A stretch of DNA of 64,000 nucleotides from Elymus sibiricus (Eukaryota > Streptophyta > Magnoliopsida > Poales > Poaceae). The DNA lies in NCBI GenBank assembly GCA_039707655.1, contig CM077676.1, positions 427,653,379 through 427,717,378 of the forward strand, written 5' to 3'. Positions within the stretch are counted from its first letter, which is position 1, and each line of letters begins with the position of its first letter. Below, piece by piece: positions 10,461 through 21,426 of the stretch. A model generated the notes under the pieces. It made no database searches, was not told where the DNA came from, and was given only the letters and a program-made list of their open reading frames with translations. The translations under genes were made by a program, and so were the position numbers.

Positions 10461-12460
10461 TCGTGTTCGATAGTTTATGCAAATATTACAACATGGCAAT
10501 ATACAACCATGCATGAGAGATGGATTAGTGGCAAACATAGACCTAATCACAACAAGGAATCATATGCATATGAGCAATGGATTAGTGGATTATCGGGGTT
10601 ATGTTTTAACGACCCCCTCCCCCCTCATGTCGAAATTATACCGAATTTATCGGGGTTATGTTTTAACACGACCCCCCCCCTCATGTCGAAGTCAATGAAC
10701 AACATGAAAATTTGTAAGTGATTGCTAAACTTTTATGCTTCATTTATATGAAGATCAATTATCCAATATAACTATGTTCGCGATATGAGGCATTAGACAT
10801 TATCTAGAATCATATCTGATGAGTCGTCCTATCTTTCGGGAGAGGATACTTTGCGGACCGCCTCTCTCATGCCTGTCCGACGTGCGAATCAGGTTTTCAT
10901 ATGCCTCAAAATCAAAGTTATCGGAGTTATGTTTAACGACCCCCCCCTCATGTCGAAGTTACGACGATATTTGTACAAGATGAATACAAGATTTATACAC
11001 AAGATGAATACAAAATGAATACAAGATGAATACAAGATTTATACACAAGATGAATACACAACTCAACAAATGAACCAACCATCCTCCTATGAACAAAACT
11101 CAACATAGAACAAATGGACACCTTTTGTCGAACAGCGGAGGGACGATCAGGGACCAACTCCACGGAGATGCAACACCACAACCTGTAATTCCACGGAGAT
11201 GTAACACATGGCAAAACATGCTTAATTACTGAACTAATTCAAATGACCCCTAGATTTTCAGACTTAGTGATATTTGCATAGGGTGGCAGAAAACAGATTC
11301 ATGATGCAACCTTTGAGGCAAGTAAAATACATGCTACAGCAGTTTTTCATGGCAACAAAGAGTATGGCAAGCATGTACTAATTACCCTCAACAAAACACC
11401 CTTACTGATCATGATGCAAAGATGCACAGATTTGTTGCAAACCTCAAGGCAAAATGCAAAGTATTAATACTGTCAGTTTCAGACTTAGAGAAAAATAGCA
11501 TGGCATATATGGCAGAAATGAATAGATAGCAAGTTTACAAGCTTGTAGCACTCACTACAGGTCCTAACATGGCATGAACTAAAATCTACTAGCAAGATGA
11601 CATCAAAATGCTCCTACTTCATGTTCAAAGATTGCCCAAAAGATGCTTGCATTAAAACATACAAAAAAGACAAAATGAACTCTAATGCAAAAATTTTGTT
11701 CTTCAATTTGTTTATATGCTCACTGGATTTCTATCACCATTTATATGAACAAAAATTCCACACTAATTTGAGTAAATATTTCTATCACCATTTATATGCA
11801 CACTGGTTATTTAAAACTTCAAGTGATTTTAGAAATGGTGGTCTCTTATTTGAGTAAATATTTTGTGGAACCAAAAACTTTTCTGTTAGGTAGCCTTTTG
11901 AAAGGTTTTCTATTTAAGTAAAATGGTTGGTTTCTTTTCTGTCAAAACTTAGGATCTTTCCAAAACCCAATTACCACTTGCACATTTTTCCATCAAGCAT
12001 TCTATCTATCTTAGGGCAGTACCCACCATCACTTCTTTCATTAAAAATTTCTTTTATAATTATTCAAACAATTCCAAATCAAATTCTTTCACTTCATGGC
12101 TTCCTTTGGATTTTACAAAGGAACCATATTTTCCTTAGCAATTTTGACCCTTCAAAAATACCTCAACTAGATGTGAGTACCCACACTTCATTTCTCCAAA
12201 GACACTCTGTTCATAAGTTCAAAATTTTCAAATTTCATTCGAATGAAATTTGGTCCAGATTCAAATTCCTTTCTCAAAACCCAATTTCTACTACTCCAAA
12301 AATTCTAAAATTTTCACAGAACCTTTGTCTTGCACCAAAGCATCTCCACAAATTTTTTCAAAATTTCCAAAACTGCCTAGCTACTGCTGGCATTCTGTCG
12401 AATACCTTCTATGCACTAATTCAGATTTGACTAAAATTCAGAAAAAAAACAGAACCTTTG
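10461..12460. other. Non-coding CACTA interior
   Basis: No credible gene. It holds three copies of a motif around CGGGGTTATGTTTTAACGAC followed by a C-run and CTCATGTCGAAG (10596-10640, 10650-10692, 10919-10957), seen in Caspar-like introns. A short repeated run of ATGAATACAAGAT occurs at 10980-11060. The rest is AT-rich sequence, presumably intron or leader of the element's genes. Confidence 0.5.
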
Positions 12461-12590
12461 TCGGCGAGGGCGTCGGGGCAGGGCTCAGCGATGGCGACGT
12501 CGGGGCAGGGCGCGGCGAGGGCGTCGGGGCAGGGCTCGGCGACGGTGGCATTGGGGCAGGGCGCGGCGAGGGCATCGGCGAGGGGGGCCG
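12461..12590. repeat. GC-rich minisatellite (GGCGAGGGCGTCGGGGCAGG)
   Basis: Five to six degenerate tandem copies of a 20-27 bp unit read GCGTCGGGGCAGGGC followed by TCGG or GCGG. Frames across it give low-complexity GQGAARAS-type repeats, so the open frames here reflect the repeat rather than a conserved protein. It sits just upstream of the subterminal-type block at 12709-12845. Confidence 0.65.
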
Positions 12591-12708
12591 GACGGCTCAG
12601 AGGCGACGGCGATCTCCGGCGCAGCAACCAGGCGGCGTCGTGCTGTGGTTCGGCGTCGGGGGAGAGAATGGGAGAAAAAATCGTAAGTGTTGCTTATATA
12701 CCCAACCC

Positions 12709-12845
12709 TTTAGTCCCGGTTGGTGGATCCAACCGGGACTAAAGGCCCCCCTTTAGTCCCGGTTAGTCCCGGTTAGTGGCTCGGACCGGGACTAAAGGGG
12801 GACCTTTAGTCCCGGTTGGAGCCACCAACCGGGACTAAAGGGGGG
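12709..12845. repeat. Internal block of CACTA subterminal motifs (TTTAGTCCCGGTTGG)
   Basis: At least five alternating orientations of TTTAGTCCCGGTTGG / CCAACCGGGACTAAAG are packed here, the motif that occurs beside the true terminus at 18915-19205. A further copy in opposite orientation lies at 14084-14103. Their position inside the element, between the two transposase genes, suggests a nested or duplicated CACTA end fragment spanning about 12.7-14.1 kb. Confidence 0.65.
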
Positions 12846-13069
12846 CACAGCCGTGGGGTGGTGAAAGTTTAGTCCCACCTCGCCAAGCGAGAGGAGATCG
12901 CACCGGTTTATATACGCGGCTGCGATCTCTCTCCCAAGCTCCTCTCTAAAGCAGGCAGGTAATTGCCTAACCTCTACCCTGTTGGGCCTACTAGCCCTGC
13001 GGGCCTGCATCCTGGCTCATATATAGTTGGGTTTCTAGTCGTATGCAGGCCGTGGTGTCTGCTAGTAGG

Positions 13070-13520
13070 CGGGTATTTTTTATTTTTTATGTTATTTTTT
13101 TGCATATGTTATGTTTTTTTATTTTTTATGTTATTTTTTGCATATGTTATGTCAATTTTAATATTCTTTCATAACCACTATAAAATATATGGCATATGTT
13201 ATGTCTTTTTATTTTTTATGTTATTTTTTATGTTATGGCAATTTTAATTTTTTGCATATGTTATGTTTTTTTATTTTTTATGTTATTTTTTGCATATGTT
13301 ATGTCAATTTTAATATTCTTTCATAACCACTATAAAATATATGGCACATGTTATGTCTTTTTATTTTTTATGTTATTTTTTATGTTATGGCAATTTTAAT
13401 TTTTTGCATATGTTATGTCTTTTTATTTTTTATGTTATGGCAATTTTAATTTTTTGCATATGTTATGTTTTTTTATTTGTTATGTTATTTTTATGTTATT
13501 TTTTGCATATGTTATGTCAT
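13070..13520. repeat. AT-rich imperfect tandem repeats (TGCATATGTTATG)
   Basis: A block of about 145-150 bp with CATAACCACTATAAAATATATGG occurs twice (13165-13190 and 13320-13345), and TTTTTTGCATATGTTATGTC/T recurs at least six times. It is low-complexity sequence; the phenylalanine-rich open frames on the plus strand are artefacts of composition. Confidence 0.7.
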
Positions 13521-14352
13521 TTTTATATAATTTTAAGTAAATATTATTTTGATCATAACTAGAGTTTTATAAAAGCTTTTTAGTTGATTCTTTTTGCTAT
13601 TGAAGAATATTATAGTTTTGTTTTAGTTCATCATAACTAGAATTTTATATAACTTTATTTCATGATATAGATTTTCATCAGATAGTGACAAAATAGCTAG
13701 TTCTATCAAGTTATTTTCATATGTACCATTGCCGCAACATATTCACCATAAATTCCGATACTTTTTGTTAACCTTATTTATTTTGATGCATAGACACATA
13801 GTGATTCAAAAAAAGCCGACACCAATGTTCCCTATGTGAAGGAGATAGACCCTTACTATGAATCTTCTAGAAGATTCATAGTATTTTCTGTTAACCTAAT
13901 AATGTTATATTTTCTTTATGTCATAGAACGTTTCTCTCTTATCATCTCCGATCAGAGAAACCACATAGTACCTCCAACTTTATGTCATACAACGTTTCTC
14001 TCTTATCATCTCCGATGCTTTTGCTGTATTCATCTATGTCAAGACGTTTAAGCCATGTCTATATTAACCTTGTTATTATATATGGAGCCACCAACCGGGA
14101 CTAACCGCGTATGATCAACCTTGCAAAACATGTGACTGAAAGGACAGGAATAATTGAAATGTCATAACTTAATAAATAATTATTATAAAATCATGTTTTA
14201 AATGTCAAAATGCCCTAGCTAGCTCTTACAATGATTCCCTCTGGTTTGTCCGAAGTGGCACTTTCCAGCTATAAGTCCGGAAACTCACACTAGAGAGAAA
14301 GCGATGGCGGTGAAGCCGGTCACATCCCAGAGTGGGATCTTGGGGTATAAAA
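13521..14352. other. Non-coding CACTA interior downstream of TNP2
   Basis: AT-rich sequence without a recognisable gene. A short direct repeat containing CGTTTCTCTCTTATCATCTCCGAT occurs at 13928-13951 and 13992-14015 (24 bp each). The 14084-14103 CCAACCGGGACTAA motif is inverted relative to 12709. After about 14200 the sequence is probably the 3' end of the TNP2 transcript. Confidence 0.45.
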
Positions 14353-17300
14353 CTATTTCTTCGCGTGTGTCCCTTGCTTATTGCGCCGTAACCATGGATA
14401 ATCTTCATCATTTAATAGGATGCTTGGGTCAGTCTTCACTCTGAAGGGAGAAATTTCATGAAACTTTTCATAATCTTCTGACATGTCTGTCTTGTCCTCC
14501 ACTCCCACGATGTTTCTTTTCCCTGAAAGAACTATGTGGCGCTTTGGCTCATCGTATGATGTATTCGCTTCCTTATCTTTTCTTTTTCTCGGTTTGGTAG
14601 ACATGTCCTTCACATAGAAAACCTGCGCCACATCATTGGCTAGGACGAATGGTTCGTCTGTGTACCCAAGATTGTTGAGATCAACTGTTGTCATTCCGTA
14701 CTGCGGGTCTACCTGTACCCCGCCTCCTGACAGATTGACCCATTTGCACCGAAACAAAGGGACCTTAAAATCACGTCCATAGTCAAGTTCCCATATGTCC
14801 TCTATGTAACCATAATATGTGTCCTTTGCCCTATTGGTGTTTGCTGCATCAAAGCGGACACCACTGTTTTGGTTGGTGCTCTTTTTATCTTGGGCGATCG
14901 TGTAAAACGATTCCCATTTATCTCGTACCCTTGGAAAGTCAATACAGTCAAAGATGGTGTCCTGGCCAACAAGTACAGTTCATCTCCAACAGTGGTGTTA
15001 CCCATGAGATGTATTTGCAAGCAACCGCCGAAAGTCCACATGTGTTCACGTGTAATCCAGTCGTCAGACTGCTCCGGGTGTTTGGAGCGTAGAATATACT
15101 GGTGTTCATTGATATACGGGGCCACCAAGGTAGAATTCTGTAGAGCTGTGTAGTGTGCTTGCGCCCAAGAATGCCCGTCCCTACATATTATTGAGTTCGG
15201 TCCTAGCGCGCCTTTTTCACCCAGTCTCCCCTCATGCCGCGATTCAGGAACACCAATCGGCTTAAGGTCAGGAATAAAGTCAACACAAAATTCAATGACC
15301 TCCACTGTTTGATGGCCCGTGGAGATGCTTCCTTCTGGCCTAGCACGGTTACGAACATATTTCTTTAAGACTCCCATGAATCTCTCAAAGGGGAACATAT
15401 TGTGTAGAAATACAGGACCCCGAATTGCAATCTCGTCGACTAGATGAACTAGGACGTGCGTCATAATATTGAAGAAGGATGGTGGGAACACCAACTCGAA
15501 ACTGACAAGACATTGGACCAAATCATTCTGTAACCTTGGTAGGATTTCTGGATCGATTACCATCTGAGAAATTGCATTGAGGAATGCACATAGCTTCACA
15601 ATGGCTAATCGAACATTTTCTGGTAGAAGGCCCCTCAATGCAACCGGAAGCAGTTGCGTCATAATCACGTGGCAGTCATGAGACTTTAGGTTCTGGAATT
15701 TTTTTCTCTGCCATATTTATTATTCCCTTTATATTCGACGAGAAGCCAGACGGGACCTTGATACTGAGCAAGCATTCAAAAAAGATTTCCTTCTCTGCTT
15801 TGGTAAGAGCGTAGCTGGCAGGACCTTGATATTGCTTTGGATGCATGCCGTCTTTTTCGTTCATACATTGCTGGTCCTCCCGTGCCTCCGGTGTATCTTT
15901 GATCTTCCCATACACGCCCAAGAAGCCTAGCAGGTTCACACAAAGATTCTTCGTCACGTGCATCACGTCGATTGCAAAGCGGACCTCTAGGTCTTTCCAA
16001 TAGGGTAGGTCCCAAAATATGGATTTCTTCTTCCACATGGGTGCGTGTCCGTCAGCGTCATTCGGAACAGATTGTCCGCCAGGACCCTTTTCAAAGATTA
16101 CTTGTAAATCCTTGACCATATCAAGTATATCATCACCAGTACGGAGGACAGGCTTCTTCCGATGATCTGCCTCACCTTTGAAATGCTTGCCATTCTTTCT
16201 TAAGGCATGCTTGGTCGGAAGAAATCGACGATGTCCCAGGTACACATTCTTCTTACATTTATCCAAATATATACTTTCGGTCTCATCTAAACAGTGCGTG
16301 CATGCGTGGTATCCCTTGTTTGTCTGTCCTAAAAGGTTACTAAGAGCAGGCCAATCATTGATGGTTACAAACAGCAACGCTCATAGGTCAAATTCCTGTT
16401 GTTTGTGCTCATCCCACACACGTACACCTTTTATGTCCCACAGCTGTAAAAGTTCTTCAACTAATGGCCTTAGGTACACATCAATGTCGTTGCCGGGTTG
16501 CTTAGGGCCTAGGATGAGCACTGGCATCATAATGAACTTCCGCTTCATGCACAACCAAGGAGGAAGGTTATAGATACATAGAGTCACAGGCCAGGTGCTA
16601 TGATTGCTGCTCTGCTTCCCAAAAGGATTAATGCTATCTGCACTTATACCAAACCATAAGTTCCTTGCGTCACCTGCAAAGTCCGGCCACTTTCTCTTGA
16701 TTTTTCTCCACTGCGACCCATCAGCGGGTACTCTCAACTTCCCGTCTTTCTTACGGTCTTCTTTGTGCCATCGCAACAACTTGGCATGCTCTTTGTTTCT
16801 GAACAGACGTTTCAACCGTGGTATTATAGGAGCATACCACATCACCTTGGCAGGAACCCTCTTCCTGGGGCTCTCGCCCTCAACATCACCAGGGCCATCT
16901 CGTCTCATCTTATACCGCAATGCACCGCATACCGGGCATGCATTCAAATTCTCGTACTCCTCACCGCGGTAGAGGATGCAGTCATTAGGTCATGCATGTA
17001 TCTTATGCACCTCTAATCCTAGAGGGCAGAGAACCTTCTTTTCTTCGTACGTACTGTCACGCAATTCGTTATCCTTTGGAAGCTTCTTCTTCATTATTTT
17101 TAGTAGCTTCCCAAATCCCTTGTCGGATAAACCATTCTCTGCCTTCCATTGCAGCAATTCCAGTGCGGTACCGAGCTTTGTGTTGCCATCTTCGCAATTT
17201 GGGTACAACCCTTTTTTGTGATCCTCTAACATGCGATCGAACTTCAACTTCTCCCTTTCACTTTCGCATCCTCTCTGTGCATCAATAATGACCCAGCGAA

Positions 17301-17655
17301 GATCATCATCGGGCACATCTGGTACCTCTTGATCTTCAGCTTCCCCCGTTGCAGTATCACCGTATTCAGGGAACATATGATAGTTGTCATCATCCTCTTC
17401 TTCTTCGTTGTCTTCCATCATAACCCCTCTTTCTCCATGCTTGGTCCAAACATTATAGTGGGACATGAAACCCTTCTCAAGAAGGTGGAAGTGAAGGGTT
17501 TTCGAGGAAGAGTAATCCTTCGTATTCCCACAGACAGTACATGGACAATACATAAAACCATTCTGCTTGTTTGCCTCAGCCACTTCAAGAAAATTATGCA
17601 GGCCCGTAATGTACTCGGATGTGCGTCGGTCACCGTACATCCATTGCCGGTTCAT
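14353..17655 (-). pseudogene. TNP2 (TnpD) transposase pseudogene of the CACTA element
   Basis: The minus-strand homology starts MNRQWMYGDRRTSEY (transposase-associated domain with FMYCPCTVC). It continues with NACPVCGALRYK and the Transposase_21 core (KVMWYAPIIPRLKRLFRNK; FVTINDWPALSNLLGQTNKG; ACTHCLDET; FAIDVMHVTKNLCVNLLG). A DUF4218-type segment follows (HVLVHLVDEIAIRGPVFLHN, FPFERFMGVLKKYVRNR), then a DUF4216-type segment (YYGYIEDIWELDYGRDF, PLFRCKWVN). The frame is broken at least four times. There is an in-frame TGA at 16990-16992 after KIHA and another at 16381-16383 after QEFDL. A one-base expansion of a 7-A run at 15699-15705 and a second frameshift near 14905 break it further. The product would cut and join CACTA ends in an autonomous relative; this copy cannot encode it. 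Confidence 0.9.
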
Positions 17656-17882
17656 CTGCGTGCATTATATAATTAAGTGTATCAAAAACCATTACAGAAC
17701 ATCATGAATAGAGAAATGACCAAATTAATACAAGTTCATTATCACATTAAAACCAAAGTACAGTAGTGATCAAATGTTATTACTGAAAAAATAAATACAT
17801 AAAGTTCATACTTAGTTCTCATAGAACAACATACAGCTCTCTAGAGCATCTAATTAAAACATACATTGAAACTAACATACAA

Positions 17883-18188
17883 CTATGTAAAACATTTAAA
17901 TGCAACAACAAATGCGATCAAAATCGCAACTAAGGTAACAATTGATCCAACAGCATAATGATACCAAGCCTCATTATCAATGGCATATTTTCTAATCTTT
18001 CTAATCTTCAAGCGCATTGCATCCATCTGGATCTTGTGTAGATCGACGACATCGGCAACATGCAACTCCAATTTCATCTTCTCTTCTTCAATTCTTTTCA
18101 ATTTTTCTTTTAAATAATTGTTTTCTTTTTCAACTAAATTTAACCTCTTAACAAGAGGGTTGGTTGGAATTTCCGGTTCACATACCTC
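17883..18188 (-). CDS. CACTA-associated exon: coiled coil plus C-terminal membrane helix
   Basis: After a CTAG acceptor at 18189-18190 the minus strand reads EVCEPEIPTNPLVKRL, then a lysine/glutamate-rich heptad region (VEKENNYLKEKLKRIEEEK), an amphipathic stretch ending KIRKIRKYAIDNEAWYHYA, and a hydrophobic helix (VGSIVTLVAILIAFVVAF) before KCFT and a stop. There is no ATG in the exon, so it is the last exon of a spliced gene whose upstream exons lie at about 18190-18900 and are not resolved. Similar small predicted proteins occur in wheat Caspar-like elements as I recall. The function is unknown; the layout is that of a tail-anchored protein. It shares strand with TNP2, 230 bp upstream of its start. 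Confidence 0.55.
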   Translation of the reverse strand, partial: EVCEPEIPTNPLVKRLNLVEKENNYLKEKLKRIEEEKMKLELHVADVVDLHKIQMDAMRLKIRKIRKYAIDNEAWYHYAVGSIVTLVAILIAFVVAFKCFT

Positions 18189-18189
18189 C

Positions 18190-18914
18190 TAGATAAAAAC
18201 ATCTATGTCACGTTGGTCGGCATAATTGTCATAAACACTAAATGAAACAAATAGTTATAAAAGATAATATACCACATGCGAATCATAGACCGGACGAGAG
18301 CCGACGGAGGCGGATACCAAAACCATGGCACTATATAATAACAAACAATAATACAAGTAAGAAAATTATACAAGTAGCTATCTAAATCATACAAGTAAGA
18401 ATTTTTTCTTTTAAAAAGAAGATAAGAACAAGAGGCTCACCACGGTGGTGCCGGCGACGAGATCGGCACGGGCGATCGACGGCGGTGAGGACGGGGACGG
18501 GGACGGGATGGCACCCTACACATGTGCAAACTCGAAGAAGTTAATTTGAGCTCAAATTGTGCATCTAAATCAAAAGAACTCCCACATACACACCTCCACT
18601 AAAACCCACAAACCACTCTACTTCTAGAGCATTTAAAATGAGCTAAAGTAGCAGTGAGAGATGAAAGGATGAAGTTGCTAACCTTTTAGAACACTTGGAT
18701 AGTTGGTGCACCGCCAAACCTAGACAAATCTTGGGGAAAATGTAGCTTGGAGGTCGAGCTTAGAGAGGAGAAAGCTTAAGTGTGGCTCGGGCATTTCATC
18801 AAACACCTCATGTGCATAGAAGGTGAGAACAGAGTAGCACACACCTCCCACACGCCGGCCGGCCAAAAAACAGAGGAGTGAGCGCGCAGGGGCAAGCATA
18901 TATATAGGCATCTT
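18190..18914. other. 5' region of CACTA genes
   Basis: No complete gene is seen. On the minus strand a GC-rich patch (18440-18510, reading GAVPSRPRPRPHRR-like sequence) and a leader-like stretch at 18680-18900 may hold small upstream exons of the coiled-coil protein. I could not set splice sites with confidence. Confidence 0.35.
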
Positions 18915-19205
18915 TTTAGTCCCGGTTGGTGTCTAGAACCGGGACTGAAGACTGACCTTTAGTCCCGGTTCCAGACACCAACCGGGACTAAAGGGGTTGC
19001 GCCAGAAGCGAGGCCCTTTACTCCCGGTTGGTGGCTGGAACCGGGACTAAAGGTCCCAGCCGAACCGGGACTGGTGCCTGCCGAGGCCCGGCCGGCGTCC
19101 TGGCCGCTCGAACCGGGACTGATGCACGCATTAGTCCCGGTTCGTAAGTAGACCGGGACTGTTGCTCTGATCTGGCAAAAACCAATGCCCTGTTTTCTAC
19201 TAGTG
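18915..19205. repeat. CACTA right terminus: TIR and subterminal repeats
   Basis: At least six copies of TTTAGTCCCGGTT or its complement AACCGGGACTAA in both orientations fill 290 bp, ending in the inverted terminus CCCTGTTTTCTACTAGTG. In CACTA elements such arrays are transposase binding sites, and they can fold into long hairpins. The terminus is followed by GGA and then the F-box gene's upstream DNA. Confidence 0.85.
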
Positions 19206-19855
19206 GGATATGTTCTTCCCAAGAATAGGAATGGATGTCGCGGGAAGATGGCCACATAGAGAGGGTCAACACACACCCGACGAGCCAACATTGACTCTCC
19301 TCCTGCAGTCAATGTTGCTGCCCATAGCCAGCCCACAGAGGAGGAAACACTTTAAGTTTGGACAAAGAAGGGCACTACTGACGCGACCACTTGCAACCCA
19401 ATAATGCCCACCAACCATATAGCTCCCAAAGCAGTGCTTTCAAGAAGGATATGACGCCGAGCCCAACAAAGTTAGGGCTCTCAACCAGGAGAACTAGGGG
19501 AAGGGGAAGTGGGACGATCAGACCAGACAGACGTGTCCATGGAGAAAAACGACCCGGCCAGTCATGGTCAGCAAGGGATTTTTCCATCTTTGATAACAAC
19601 ACATTCGTCTCTACAGAGACTTGCCGACGATTGAGGGAAAAAAGATGCTAGAACGGTGGTGAAAAAGATAATACTTTGGACCTTGGTGTTGTTTTTGGTT
19701 TTTGCGGGATTTCTTTCTTTTCCATTGTGTGCACAGCTCTTTTTGTGCAAAATGTGTTCGGGTGTTTAAGAAAGCCCATCGAAAAAACCAAAAAAAAAAA
19801 AAAACCAATCCCCTTCTTTTCTTCTTGGCCCAAGTCTATCTCAAATCAACAAAAC
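19206..19855 (+). promoter_or_regulatory. Upstream region of the F-box gene
   Basis: About 650 bp of apparently low-copy DNA separate the CACTA terminus from the F-box ATG. The last 60 bp (a run of 14 A then CCAATCCCCTTCTTTTCTTC) look like a 5' leader. I see no strong TATA box. Because the CACTA sits this close, any more distal promoter elements have been moved at least 10 kb away. Confidence 0.5.
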
Positions 19856-21088
19856 ATGGAAGCACTCGGGACGTCGCAATGGCCGCCGCCGGCTGCAGCG
19901 GCCACCTCGGCCGTGCTCGGCGACGACAATCTCCTCCGCGAGATCCTCCTCCGTGTCGCCTTCCCCACCAGCCTCGTCCGCGCCGCTCTCGTCTGCAAGC
20001 GCTGGCTCCGCCTCTCCTCCGACAGGGTCTTCCTCCGCCGCTTCCGCGATCTCCACCCACCCAGCATCCTCGGCTTTTACGTCGACACTAGAGGCACCAA
20101 GCCCCCGCTGTTCGTGCCGATGCCTCAGCCCCCAGAGCACGCTGCCGTTGTCCGCCGCGCTAACTTCGATTTGGGCACTTTGGGCAGCGACAGCTTCGCC
20201 CTTAGTGTGGATTGCTGGAACGGCCTCCTCCTCCTCACCTCCCACCTGCGACACGGCCCCCCAATAAGAAGGGTCCGCTACTTGCTGTACCCTGCGAGAT
20301 ACACGACGACCATCCTCTCGCCAGTTCCGCAAACCAGCATCCATGACGATGGCTTCAAGTACGATGAAGGAGAGACGATCCTCGCGAACAGCGCCGATGG
20401 CCTGTCCTTATTCTATTTGGCACTGGGCCTGAAAGGGCAGCAGACAATCGTGGATGTGTATGTCTTACAAGATGATACTATCTGGGCCATCCACTCTTCG
20501 GTTGCAAGTGAATTCACTAGTATTTTGCTACGACTCGATCTTGCTAGTTTGATTGCTGACGGCAGGATCTATAGTCTGGCCTCTGTGAGCAAGATTGATA
20601 AGTTATTGGGGCTAGATCTCGTGACCGCCTCTTTGTCGTTATTTAACCTCCCAGAAGAGGTGTCGCCGTGGCGTGGCAGGCCGTCGTTTGCAGATGATTA
20701 TTCTGGGGTTCATCTGATCTGTCTCAAGGACCTTCAAATTCGCATCTGGCTCCACAGGAACATGATGGTTAGCAATGGCGCTGCCAACTGGTTCCTTGTG
20801 AATACCATTTGTTTGCGTGAGATATGTGCTAATCATATCATACCAAGTCAAGGCTTTGAGGATGGGGATGATTCTACTTTAGCGCTACATGCAGCTGGGT
20901 TCGATTCTGAGTTTGTTTTCATCGAGGCGGACGATGCCCTCTACCTTCTTGATATTAAACGCAAGGTGGTAAAAAAGGTTTATGACGTGACAGAAAAGGA
21001 TGAATACGTGTTTAGTGTCAGCCCCTTTATGATGGTTTGGCCTCCTAAATTCCCTATGATGAAGGAAGGACGTGATCTGAAAGAATAG
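19856..21088 (+). CDS. F-box protein (410 aa)
   Basis: A single-exon gene starts MEALGTSQWPPPAAAA, with an F-box at about residues 22-62 (NLLREILLRVAFPTSLVRAA, VCKRWLRLSSDRVFLRRFRD). It then has a long C-terminal region typical of grass F-box proteins, ending PFMMVWPPKFPMMKEGRDLK. I see no kelch, LRR or zinc motif in the C-terminal half. F-box proteins bind Skp1 through the F-box and present substrates to an SCF ubiquitin ligase; the substrate is unknown. The ATG at 19856 was chosen over the in-frame ATG at 19676 because the extra 60 codons are low-complexity (KKKKK) and unlike any F-box N-terminus. The frame is intact and codon third positions are GC-rich in the first half, as in real grass genes. 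It is enclosed by CACTA elements ending 650 bp upstream and starting 338 bp downstream. Confidence 0.88.
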   Translation: MEALGTSQWPPPAAAATSAVLGDDNLLREILLRVAFPTSLVRAALVCKRWLRLSSDRVFLRRFRDLHPPSILGFYVDTRGTKPPLFVPMPQPPEHAAVVRRANFDLGTLGSDSFALSVDCWNGLLLLTSHLRHGPPIRRVRYLLYPARYTTTILSPVPQTSIHDDGFKYDEGETILANSADGLSLFYLALGLKGQQTIVDVYVLQDDTIWAIHSSVASEFTSILLRLDLASLIADGRIYSLASVSKIDKLLGLDLVTASLSLFNLPEEVSPWRGRPSFADDYSGVHLICLKDLQIRIWLHRNMMVSNGAANWFLVNTICLREICANHIIPSQGFEDGDDSTLALHAAGFDSEFVFIEADDALYLLDIKRKVVKKVYDVTEKDEYVFSVSPFMMVWPPKFPMMKEGRDLKE

Positions 21089-21426
21089 CACTGCAAGGTT
21101 TGCCTCTTTTTAATCTCTGTCTAGCAGTGGTCTAGTTACAATTAATGTGCATGATGCTAATATATATCTGTTTGACTATTAAAAATGTGATTGGGTAACT
21201 GGCATCCTCAAATCCCTACAATGAAGTAGGAATGCAAGGTTTATCTCTTGCTGATTTGTTTAGTATTGTACTCTAGTTTCCAATGTGCGTTATGCTAATA
21301 TTTTATCAGGTCTACGATGTTTTACCCTGTGCGTACACTTAATTTTTTTTATTGCAATTCTTTATTCAGGTCAGCACACGGGGATAATTCATTAGTGGTG
21401 TATAATGCACACGCTACTTTCTACAT
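21089..21426 (+). other. 3' flank / probable 3'UTR of the F-box gene, interrupted by CACTA
   Basis: AT-rich sequence after the stop contains a short internal duplication (GCAAGGTTTGCCTCTTT / GCAAGGTTTATCTCTTG; CTAATATATATC / CTAATATTTTATC). Two acceptor-like TTATCAG/G and TATTCAG/G sites suggest a spliced 3'UTR. It stops at the CAT target site of the CACTA and continues at 52513. Confidence 0.55.

Larger units (their letters stand above)
8869..19205 (-). mobile_element. CACTA (En/Spm) transposon, Caspar-like, left-truncated and decayed
   Basis: The right terminus CCCTGTTTTCTACTAGTG (minus: CACTACTAGAAAACAGGG) is a CACTA inverted repeat, preceded by subterminal copies of the CCGGGACTAA motif. 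Internal minus-strand genes are, in order from that end, an exon with a coiled coil and membrane helix, a TNP2 transposase and a TnpA-like protein. The opposite terminus is missing: TnpA-like coding sequence ends at the filler junction at 8868, so the TSD cannot be verified. The trinucleotide right of the TIR is GGA. Both transposase genes are pseudogenes. Confidence 0.88.

Noticed and set aside
10220..10721. Plus-strand 151-codon frame across the TnpA-like exon
   Set aside because: Antisense shadow; the minus strand gives conserved acidic exon sequence and a donor.
12421..12756. Frames rich in GQGAARAS and GVGAGLGDG repeats
   Set aside because: Produced by a GC-rich minisatellite; all frames stay open by composition.
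12963..13562. Phe/Tyr-rich hydrophobic frames resembling membrane proteins
   Set aside because: Low-complexity TTTTTATG repeats; no conserved motif and tandemly duplicated.
19676..19855. 60-codon N-terminal extension of the F-box protein
   Set aside because: Low-complexity, lysine-run sequence over an A-tract; the ATG at 19856 begins the family-like N-terminus.
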